Shown here piece after piece: positions 9,344 to 16,394 of a DNA stretch of 64,000 bases. The position numbers were made by a program, and so were the translations under genes. Within the stretch, counting starts at the first letter, position 1. Every line of letters starts with the position of its first letter. The notes beneath the pieces were generated by a model that saw only the letters and a program-made list of their open reading frames with translations, was not told the DNA's origin and did no database searches. Origin of the DNA: VXYL01 sp965199915. GTDB lineage: Bacteria > Pseudomonadota > Gammaproteobacteria > Pseudomonadales > Azotimanducaceae. The stretch spans positions 4,712,001 through 4,776,000 of the forward strand of contig OZ241348.1 of the NCBI GenBank assembly GCA_965199915.1, in the 5' to 3' direction.

Positions 9344-9974
9344 TCAGCTATCGAACCAGTGCTTTGGAGGCCAGACACCGATGTCTTCACCCATTGCCTT
9401 CAGCAGCGAACCGAACGAGGTCGTGAGCTTCCGGAACGATCGGGATCGGCGATAGGCGAGTTCCAGGGAGAACGACGCGCTAAGTGCGGCTTGGTGCTTC
9501 GTCGGCGAATATATCCTGCCCGCAGCCAGCCGCTCTTTCAGCTGCTCCTTGGCGCCACGCGGCTGTTCCGGGTTTGGATGGGATTCCGCGTTCGTTCTGA
9601 TGAGATCGTGCGTCCGCAACGATTCGATGGCGGCCAGGAACCAAGCCTCGTATTCGCGGTGCGGCAAAACCACTTCGCACGGCAGACCGCCAGCCGCTGC
9701 CGCGGCCCATCCTCGCACCTTGGGGCCGAGTTCAGCGGGACAGTCCCGATCGCCATCGAACGCGATGAGGATTGCCTCGCAGGCAGGTTGACGGCGCGCG
9801 ATCGTTACGGCTTGCATCACGCCATGTTCGCTTGCCAGCTTATCGCGGGGTCGGCGAATGGGCGATCCAATCTCCACCGCCCAAGCACGGGCTTCATTGC
9901 GCAAAACGCCGCAGCAAAACCGGCAGTGCCTCCTCTTCGCCGTGGCCTTCGACGACTGGCTGGATCAGCTTCAC
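9344..9974 (-). pseudogene. DUF4276 (TOPRIM-like) protein with a frameshift
   Basis: A GTG at 9972-9974 starts VKLIQPVVEGHGEEEALPVL, the usual DUF4276 N-terminus with the TOPRIM-type EG..E motif. After about 24 codons the frame breaks near 9902, and an extra base leads into a second frame holding the rest (ARAWAVEIGSPIRRPRDKL, then the acidic FDGDRDCP, then HREYEAWFLAAIESL). The DxD and Glu motifs of TOPRIM metal binding are thus all present. The gene follows the AAA ATPase at 9996 by 21 bases on the same strand, a typical ATPase/TOPRIM pairing. It is inactivated, or the extra base is a sequencing error. Confidence 0.7.
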
Positions 9975-9995
9975 TCGATTTCGGTTCCATCGTGG

Positions 9996-11180
9996 CTAGG
10001 AAGGGTCTGCGGACCTAAGGGCATTCGACCGCAGCAACTCTCCCGCGCACATGACACCTTCGGCGAGGATGGCTCGAGATGCGTCGGAAATCCGCGACAC
10101 CTTCGTCTTCCCATCCTCCCACTCCAGAAGCCGCAGGTGACGTTCTTCTATCCAACGCGCATCAAGGATGTCCGGACTGTGCGTGGTCACCACAACCTGC
10201 GTTCGCTCGCTTGCATGCCGCAAGAGATCGAGGATCGCGCCAAGCGCGCCGGGATGCATGGTCAATTCCGGTTCTTCAATCACCACGATGGGCGGCGTCG
10301 GCCTTTGGAAGACGGCGGTGATCAGCCCCAATGCTCTAAGCGTGCCGTCGGACATGTCGGCGGCATCGAATGCGACGTCATCGGATTTCAACCGCTGAGT
10401 GAACTCCAAAGAGAGCTTGTTGCCGTACATCGTCGGTTGCACGTCGTTCATGCTGGGAACGATGGCAGCCAGCAGATCGAGAATGTTGGGCAACTCTTCG
10501 GGGAAATGCCGTCCAAGATGCTTCAATACGCTCGCCGCATTGCTGCCGTTCGCAAGCAGCCGCCTGCCTTCATCGGGACTCTGTGGGCTGTGGAGCGCAA
10601 GGGGATCGATCTTGTACACGCGCATGGCCGATAGAACGTCATGGACCTCGCGGAATGGATAGTGTCCCGCGACGAGAGGAAGCGCCAAGGCGTCGTGCTC
10701 CACAGCAGGCTTGAGGACCATCTCGCCGCGCTCTTCCACAGGATCTCGAATGTCAACCGCCGGATTGCTCTCGAAGCCTGTCTCGCTCCTCTCGAACCCC
10801 CTGACCGATCCATCCTCTTGGGTCACTCGACAGACTTCGCGCTGAACTTTGAAACCGTCGTCCCCATGCGGTTGCAGAACGAATCCGTAGGTCGCCTGCA
10901 ACTTCTCCATCACGCTGATGTTCCGCAGCTCGACAGCGACGCCAAGGCCCTCTTGACCCCGGGACACCACGGACAGATACCCTCCCCGACGGTCGAAGAC
11001 GGTTAGCAGGGGTGCCGCCATAGCCTCCGCGATGAACGACAACGCATCCGCCAAGTTGCTCTTGCCCGCCCCGTTCCGCCCGACCAGAAAAGTCGGGTTG
11101 TCGAGCACGATCCGTTCCGACGCAAGGCTGCGGAAACCCGTCAAGGCTATGCTGTGCAGTTTTGGCGAGGATGCGGACAT
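9996..11180 (-). CDS. OLD/ABC-type AAA ATPase (AAA_21), partner of DUF4276
   Basis: A 394-residue ATPase. Walker A GRNGAGKS is at 34-41, an ABC-signature-like MSDGTLRALGL at 276-286, Walker B VVIEEPELTMHP at 299-310 and the His-switch VVTTHSPD at about 330-337. This order is that of AAA_21 ATPases related to OLD and to the ATPases of PARIS and Septu-like systems, which act as dimers and sense or license a nuclease. The TOPRIM-like gene downstream is the likely effector. The frame is open for 255 more codons upstream, but the ATG at 11180 begins the conserved fold (KLHSIALTGFRSL). A phage-defence role is inferred from family and pairing. Confidence 0.8.
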   Translation of the reverse strand: MSASSPKLHSIALTGFRSLASERIVLDNPTFLVGRNGAGKSNLADALSFIAEAMAAPLLTVFDRRGGYLSVVSRGQEGLGVAVELRNISVMEKLQATYGFVLQPHGDDGFKVQREVCRVTQEDGSVRGFERSETGFESNPAVDIRDPVEERGEMVLKPAVEHDALALPLVAGHYPFREVHDVLSAMRVYKIDPLALHSPQSPDEGRRLLANGSNAASVLKHLGRHFPEELPNILDLLAAIVPSMNDVQPTMYGNKLSLEFTQRLKSDDVAFDAADMSDGTLRALGLITAVFQRPTPPIVVIEEPELTMHPGALGAILDLLRHASERTQVVVTTHSPDILDARWIEERHLRLLEWEDGKTKVSRISDASRAILAEGVMCAGELLRSNALRSADPS

Positions 11181-11345
11181 GAGACGCGCACCGTACCACA
11201 GCCCTCCGCGGCGCCGTGCCGGAACAACCCGGCCCTCCGGACACAAGGACGCGCGCCAGCCAGCGGACGAGCGCCCGATCCCGCGAGTGGGCGTGGATTG
11301 GCAAGTCGGCTGTGGATCGGCGTTGACGTCAGGGACGGCGGTGCC

Positions 11346-11807
11346 GTGAGGCGCGCGATCATCGGCTTTCGCCTTGACGAGGACGGCGACTGGGTTGCGA
11401 ATCTCGATTGCGCCCACGGCCAGCATGTCCGCCATCGTCCGCCCTTCGCAAACCGCCCGTGGGTCGTGAGCGAGGCCGGACGCGAGGGGATGCTCGGCTC
11501 GGCCCTCGACTGCGTGCGTTGCGACCGGATGGAATGGCCCGAGGGATGCGTCGCCTATCACCGGACGCCGGAGTTCGACGAGACGACCGTGCCGTCCGGG
11601 CTCACATCCGAGCACGCCACGAAGCGGGGCGTCTGGGCACGCATCCATGTGATCTGCGGCGTACTGCGGTATCACGTCGGCCCGCCGATCGACCGCTCGT
11701 TCCGGGTCGATCGAGCGTCGAGCGCGGTCATCGTCCCGGAAGTGCGGCATCGGGTGGCGCCGGAAGGCCCGGTGCGGTTCTACATCGAGTTCTCGCGGGT
11801 GGGCTAA
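11346..11807 (+). CDS. DUF3565-DUF1971 fusion protein
   Basis: A 153-residue protein of two small domains. Residues ~1-62 match DUF3565 (AIIGFRLDEDGDWVANLDCA, HVRHRPPFANRPWV, ending in CVRC). Residues ~63-153 match DUF1971, a cupin-like domain of TehB-type and tellurite-associated proteins (TPEFDETTVPSGLTSEHATK, GVWARIHVICGVLRYHV, VEPxxPHxV-like EVRHRVAPEGPVRFYIEF). Both domains also occur as separate neighbours in other bacteria. A metabolic or small-ligand role is likely but unproven. The GTG at 11346 begins the conserved sequence directly. Confidence 0.75.
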   Translation: MRRAIIGFRLDEDGDWVANLDCAHGQHVRHRPPFANRPWVVSEAGREGMLGSALDCVRCDRMEWPEGCVAYHRTPEFDETTVPSGLTSEHATKRGVWARIHVICGVLRYHVGPPIDRSFRVDRASSAVIVPEVRHRVAPEGPVRFYIEFSRVG

Positions 11808-11841
11808 TAGCGCTCGGCGCGATAGCGCGCGCCAGCCGCCG

Positions 11842-12747
11842 TCAGCCCGCCACCGCCCGCGGCAGCGGATACACCTGCGACCGGTACGGGCTGCCGAAAC
11901 CGGCCAGCCGCTTGAAGAGCGCGGGGTCGGCGCAGTCGTCCGCAAGCGCTCTCGGAAAGTGGTTGGGAATGTCGTCTTGCGGCAGTAGCGCCATGTGCCG
12001 GTAGAAGTAGGAAAGGGTCAGCCGAAGGCCGGGCGTCTGCTTGGGGAACGCGCCGTGCCACAGCGCGCCGTGAAAGGCGATGAGAGAGCCGCGCGGGCAC
12101 TCCACCGCGATCGCGTCGGCAACGCAATCCGGCAGCGGCGGAGGGCACCTGCGGCGATGCGAGCCCGGCACGCACGCGAACGCGCCGCCTTCCCGGGTGT
12201 AGTCCGTCAGGCACCAGTTGCAGTTGGCGTTCAACGCGTGCTCGCCCCACGGCAGCGGCACGCCGGCTTGGTCGGCATGCAAGCCGAGGGAGTCCCCGTA
12301 GCCTTCGCCCGCCCATTTGACGAAGCAGTTGTGCGAGCTGAAGCGGGCAGGGCTGCGCGCGGCATCGTCGCCGGCGCCGAACAGGTGGTCGATGAGCGCC
12401 GTCGCCACGGGATTCACCGCCAGATCGCGGAACACGCGGTGGTATGTACACAGCCGCATCAACTGAAACTGGCTTGGTTCGGCCCCGGAAATGCGCTCCA
12501 AGAAGCCGCGGAATCCACCGTAGTCGAGCGGGCGTTCCGGCCCTTCCTCCACGGAGAACTTGCAACCGACCAGCGCTTCGGACTTGTCGAGCAGCCGCTT
12601 CACTAGCTCGTCGATCATTGCAGGCGACATGCCCGTCACCTCCGGCGGCACCACCGCGTAGCCCTGCTCGTCCAGCTGTTCCATGTACTGCGACAGGTCC
12701 GAATCGCAGCTAGCGGTGGCAGAGGAACAGTTGGCGGGATGGTTCAT
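11842..12747 (-). CDS. phytanoyl-CoA dioxygenase (PhyH) family oxygenase
   Basis: A non-haem Fe(II)/2-oxoglutarate oxygenase of about 300 residues, normal for the family. The facial triad is visible: H and D in GLHADQAG, and the distal H in GALWHGAF, followed by an Arg (TPGLRLT) for 2-oxoglutarate. Between them lie the usual WCLTDYTREGGAFACVPGSH segments. The substrate cannot be told. The 5' end overlaps the VapC gene by about 40-55 bases whichever early start is used (12765 GTG or 12747 ATG); an ATG at 12684 would avoid the overlap but has no good ribosome site. Confidence 0.8.
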   Translation of the reverse strand: MNHPANCSSATASCDSDLSQYMEQLDEQGYAVVPPEVTGMSPAMIDELVKRLLDKSEALVGCKFSVEEGPERPLDYGGFRGFLERISGAEPSQFQLMRLCTYHRVFRDLAVNPVATALIDHLFGAGDDAARSPARFSSHNCFVKWAGEGYGDSLGLHADQAGVPLPWGEHALNANCNWCLTDYTREGGAFACVPGSHRRRCPPPLPDCVADAIAVECPRGSLIAFHGALWHGAFPKQTPGLRLTLSYFYRHMALLPQDDIPNHFPRALADDCADPALFKRLAGFGSPYRSQVYPLPRAVAG

Positions 12748-13123
12748 CGGAATGTGCTGCACCACGCAGAGTCTTGTCCAAGGTGGCCAGAGGGATGCCT
12801 CGTCTCTGCGCCAAGTTCAGATACAGCGCGTCGTAGAGGGACAACCCGTGCCTATCCGCCAGCGCGAACGAAGAGTCTGGATCGAAGTCGGCGTCCGTGC
12901 GCACAGGCAAGCCGGCCAGTGCGCGAAGCCGTTCTCTGAGGTCGTCGCCCGAAAGTCGCCGCCTTCGCCGGGCGACCAGCAAGCAGTTGCGTATCTCAAT
13001 GTGCCAGAGCTGCGGCACCAGCGCGTATTCCTGGCCAAGGCGCTCGAGCGCCGCGTTGGCATCGGCGTCGTCCTCGTCGTCAAGCAGCCAACAGGCAGCG
13101 ACGGATGCATCGAGAACGAACAT
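12710..13123 (-). CDS. vapC: PIN-domain toxin, VapC type
   Basis: A 137-residue PIN ribonuclease. The fold starts at once (MFVLDASVAACWLLDDE, first metal Asp), has LVPQLWHIEIRNCLL with the central Glu, and DRHGLSLYDALYLNLAQ with the later Asp. Such toxins cleave tRNA or rRNA and are held in check by a co-transcribed antitoxin, here 10 bases upstream. The C-terminal ~20 residues run into the PhyH gene and end LFLCHR, which is unlike the family, so the tail may have been altered by a junction. Confidence 0.75.
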   Translation of the reverse strand: MFVLDASVAACWLLDDEDDADANAALERLGQEYALVPQLWHIEIRNCLLVARRRRRLSGDDLRERLRALAGLPVRTDADFDPDSSFALADRHGLSLYDALYLNLAQRRGIPLATLDKTLRGAAHSDEPSRQLFLCHR

Positions 13124-13133
13124 CCGTGACAGG

Positions 13134-13325
13134 TCAGAAGCGGTGGCCTTGGTGCCTAGCGGACTGAATCTCCTCCCGCGACAACCCCGTGGGCCTCCAA
13201 GCCGCGCGCGCTTCGAGAAACTGCCGCACCGCAAGTTCCCTTTCGGAGCTTGTTGCCGCCGCCGGCGTCAAGTGTGCGACGACTCGGCCATGGCGCGTGA
13301 TGGCAATCGAATGAACGGTTCCCAT
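13134..13325 (-). CDS. vapB: Phd/VapB-type antitoxin, short N-terminus
   Basis: A 63-residue antitoxin with the Phd core ITRHGRVVAHLTP and a charged C-terminal helix (ARAAWRPTGLSREEIQSARH) of the kind that wraps the PIN toxin. The ATG at 13325 has an excellent GGAGGAG site. It leaves only 7 residues before ITRHG, whereas Phd proteins normally have 20-25 residues there with an AKTxLSxLL helix that binds DNA, so the operator-binding part seems lost or reduced. Confidence 0.65.
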   Translation of the reverse strand: MGTVHSIAITRHGRVVAHLTPAAATSSERELAVRQFLEARAAWRPTGLSREEIQSARHQGHRF

Positions 13326-13407
13326 CTCTCCTCCGTTCACGATGGTTGTCGCATTATGTCTACAGGGCACTCGCGATGACCATCAGTTCCAATCGTTGAA
13401 GGGCACG

Positions 13408-13438
13408 GACGCAGCCGCAGTACCTGTGCTGCTGCGTC
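13408..13438. other. intergenic hairpin
   Basis: GACGCAGC and GCTGCGTC are perfect 8-base arms around a 15-base loop, lying between two minus-strand genes just 3' of the ATPase that ends at 13449. It could be a rho-independent-like stem, but no T-run follows. Confidence 0.4.
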
Positions 13439-13448
13439 GCATGGTGGT

Positions 13449-14579
13449 TCACTGGTGCCCCTCGCGCCGCAAGACCTTCCTGTACGTCTTCGATTCGTCT
13501 TGCAGGTAACTGCGGAAGGATGGGATGCCGATGCTGAGGATGCCTCGTCGCTGCGTCAGCAGGCCGTGCCTGATGGCGGCTGACACCATCTCCGCCCCGT
13601 CAATCCCCTTGTCGTTCAGCGCAGCCTCAATGCCGGTCCGCGACATCTCGGCGCGGTGCTCGAACAGTTCGATGAGGGGCAGTGCCTGTGGGATTCCGCC
13701 GACCGCGTCCAAACGGTGGTCGTAATAGCGCCGGCGAATCTTGTCGCCATGCGCCATGGCTTCCTCGATGGCATCGCCGACAACGTCTCCGTGCTTCTCA
13801 AAGGCCGCCACTGCGCCCTGCAAGTATGCTGTTATGTGCTGCGGGAAGTCCTGCGACCGCTCGGCCATCCGTTCCGCCACTTCGTCGGCTAGTTGCGCGC
13901 CCGTGCCTGCGGAGTAGCCTTCCACGAATGCTTCATAGGTTTCCGGTCGTGCCAGCGGCCCCAGTTCGATGGGCGCGGCGGTGCGCGAAATGCCGTGTTG
14001 CCGCAGTACGTCGAGAGTGTGCTGCAATCCCGCACCGATCACTTGCACAGGGCATCCGTGCTCACCTTCGTGCAATACGCGAAGCCGCGTTGCGCCGCCC
14101 TCGTCGATGTTTTGCAGTTCGTCAATCGCCACCAGCAGCCGTGGCGGGCCCTCCCTTGAGAGCATCGTCATCATCGCGTTGAGAGTGCGTTCTTCACGGA
14201 CATGCTCCGTGGTCTCGCCGTAGCTGGTTCCCACCAGCGCTTTCAGACTCCACCTGCGGCCGCTTTGTTTCGGGGCCTTGTCGGCTATCCGCGCTCCCGC
14301 ATCGTCCATCCCCATCGCGTGGGCGATCTGCATGAACAACTGGCTGTCGCCAATGGCCAAGTCCGCGGTGTTCAACGACAGCACCGCCAGCCCTGCGTCG
14401 CGTGAGTTGGCCTCGAAGCGGTGCAGCAACTGAGACTTGCCCACCCCGGGCATGCCAGTCACCAGCAGGATGCCGGCACGAGGATCGGCACTCTCGAGGA
14501 AGTTCTGGAACAAGGCGAGTTCCAACTCGCGCCCCGCGAAGTGCAGCGGCGCCCCGCGCTCGGTTGGACGTTTGACCAT
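13449..14579 (-). CDS. AAA ATPase (ORC/STAND-like P-loop protein)
   Basis: A 376-residue P-loop ATPase. Walker A GMPGVGKS spans residues ~42-49, Walker B LLVAIDELQNI lies near 150, and a sensor-like segment VQVIGAGLQHTL follows. The C-terminal ~130 residues are helical, probably a lid plus winged helix (AAIRHGLLTQRRGILSIGIP). It resembles ATPases near ORC/TniB and STAND regulators. The start ATG precedes a typical GRELELALFQNFLES entry helix. It stands alone in this window, so its partner and role are unknown. Confidence 0.7.
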   Translation of the reverse strand: MVKRPTERGAPLHFAGRELELALFQNFLESADPRAGILLVTGMPGVGKSQLLHRFEANSRDAGLAVLSLNTADLAIGDSQLFMQIAHAMGMDDAGARIADKAPKQSGRRWSLKALVGTSYGETTEHVREERTLNAMMTMLSREGPPRLLVAIDELQNIDEGGATRLRVLHEGEHGCPVQVIGAGLQHTLDVLRQHGISRTAAPIELGPLARPETYEAFVEGYSAGTGAQLADEVAERMAERSQDFPQHITAYLQGAVAAFEKHGDVVGDAIEEAMAHGDKIRRRYYDHRLDAVGGIPQALPLIELFEHRAEMSRTGIEAALNDKGIDGAEMVSAAIRHGLLTQRRGILSIGIPSFRSYLQDESKTYRKVLRREGHQ

Positions 14580-14590
14580 AACGGTGCCTT

Positions 14591-15171
14591 CTACGCCGCG
14601 ACGACGCTTGATGCCGCGTGTTCCCGCCTAGTCGAAGCGCCGCCGTTCGTCCTCCGAGCGGGGGCGAACAGCGGCGCGAATGTGCCATCGGGGTACTGTT
14701 CCAAGTACGCCTTGAAGCCGGCCGCGTCGCCATCCTTCACAGACTCCCAGAAAGTCGCCTCCAATGCCGTGTCGCGCACGGGCGCCGGCGTCGGCGTTGC
14801 TGGTTCGGACGCCGAGGGCGGCCGATCGTCCAACAGCGGCGCGTACACGAACGCTTCGCCGCCTTCGCTGGTGGCAACCAGCAGCCACTCGGAATCGCGC
14901 ACCCGGCCTTTCACCGTCACCTCTTCGCCAGCGGCGAGCGCTCCGGCCACCGGATGCTCGGTGCTTGGCCCGCTGCGCAGGTTGGCGCGCTGCCTGGCCC
15001 AGCGCACGCCGTCCATTTCGTCGATGTCCGCCGCCGAGACGCCGCCCGGCCCCAGCGTCGGGCGCTCGCGGAAGCCGGCGTCGCCGGAGAAGGCCAGCGC
15101 CATATGTGCGTGCCAATGCCGCCGGCGCTGCCGGTGACGATGGCCACTTTGCCCTGCAATTCGTCGTTCAA
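14591..15171 (-). pseudogene. composite relic: SDR stub joined to an SH3-domain fragment
   Basis: The minus strand begins at 15171 as the first strand of a short-chain dehydrogenase (ELQGKVAIVTGSAGGIGTH), then breaks. In another frame it continues with a bacterial SH3 domain (RANLRSGPSTEHPVAGAL, GEEVTVKGRV) and a segment typical of SH3/caspase-associated proteins (FWESVKDGDAAGFKAYLEQY). The two parts come from different genes, so this is a deletion junction. Confidence 0.5.
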
Positions 15172-15298
15172 GACGCCTCCTCATTCATCGCTGTTCCTCG
15201 TTCTTCCTGCCGCACACGCCAGACTCCTTGAGTGGCGTTGACCTTAACAAATGAGGCAAGTTTGCGAAGCAAACTTGATCGCGCCCGCAAGGGTGCGC

Positions 15299-16309
15299 CT
15301 AGATGCGGAATTGGTGCGGGCCGAAGTCCGACTCGTAGAAGGGCGCGACCATCCTGCCCGGAGGGATCACCGCATCCACCGCTTTTAAGTCCTCGTCGTC
15401 CAGCGCCAGAGAGGCTGCGTCCAGATAGTTCTCTAGCTGCTCCACCGTCCGCGGGCCGATGATCGGGCTGGTGACTCCGGGCTGTGCCATCACCCAGGCT
15501 AGCGCGAAATGCGAGAGCGGCACATCCCGCCGCTCCGCAATAGCCCGCAGCCCGTCGATCACGTCGAAGATGCGCGCTCGTTGGCCCCACCTTTGCAGCA
15601 CGTCGGCCGCGGCGAAGCGGCTGCCGGCGGGCGGCGCTTCGTCGCGCCGGTACTTGCCCGTGAGCAGGCCGCCGGCAAGCGGGCTCCAAGGGATGGTCGC
15701 CACGCCGTAGGTTTGCGCCATCGGCATCAGCTCGCGCTCAACGCGACGGTCGAGCAGGTTGTAGGGCGGCTGTTCGCAAACGAAGCGATTCAGGCCGTGT
15801 TTCTCCGCCGCCCACAGCCCCTCCACCATCTGCCACGCGGCGAAGTTGGACGTGCCGACGTAGCGCACCCTGCCTTGGCGAATCAGGTCGTCAAGGGCGC
15901 GCAAGGTTTCGTCAATGGCGGTGTCCGAGCGCGGTCGATGCAACTGATAGAGGTCGATGTAGTCGGTCTGCAAGCGCGCCAGGCTCGCTTCGCAGGCGGC
16001 GATCACGTGGCGCCGACTGGTGCCGCGCATGTTCGGATCGTCGTCCGCCATCACGCCGTGGAACTTGGTGGCCAGCACGACCCGGTCGCGTTTGCCGTTG
16101 CGCTTCAGCGCCTCGCCGGTGATCGTCTCGCTACGGCCCCGCGAATAGGCGTTGGCGGTGTCGATGAAGTTGACGCCGCGCTCGATGGCGCGGTCGACGA
16201 TCATGTAGGAATCCTCCGGCGACGCGCGCGCGCCGAAGTTCCACGCGCCGAGGCACAGGTTGCTCACCTGTACGCCGGTGCGGCCAAGCAGTCTCGTCTC
16301 CACAGCCAT
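15299..16309 (-). CDS. aldo/keto reductase
   Basis: A 336-residue NAD(P)H-dependent oxidoreductase of the AKR superfamily with a TIM-barrel fold. The catalytic tetrad is visible: Asp and Tyr in NFIDTANAYSRGRSE, Lys in VVLATKFH, His in LYQLHRPR. The phosphate-binding end (SPIIGPRTVEQLENYLDAA) is also present. The ATG at 16309 begins the canonical METRLLGRTGVQVSNLCLG-like start; the open frame upstream is not protein-like. The substrate is not predictable. It lies divergently from the ABC exporter operon, 85 bases away. Confidence 0.85.
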   Translation of the reverse strand: MAVETRLLGRTGVQVSNLCLGAWNFGARASPEDSYMIVDRAIERGVNFIDTANAYSRGRSETITGEALKRNGKRDRVVLATKFHGVMADDDPNMRGTSRRHVIAACEASLARLQTDYIDLYQLHRPRSDTAIDETLRALDDLIRQGRVRYVGTSNFAAWQMVEGLWAAEKHGLNRFVCEQPPYNLLDRRVERELMPMAQTYGVATIPWSPLAGGLLTGKYRRDEAPPAGSRFAAADVLQRWGQRARIFDVIDGLRAIAERRDVPLSHFALAWVMAQPGVTSPIIGPRTVEQLENYLDAASLALDDEDLKAVDAVIPPGRMVAPFYESDFGPHQFRI

Positions 16310-16394
16310 CGTATTCTCTTGCCCCCAGCCTGCGCTTCCATGAATACCGGCAAACCCATTGGTGCCAGCATATTGATCTCGAACGCCGGTTAGT

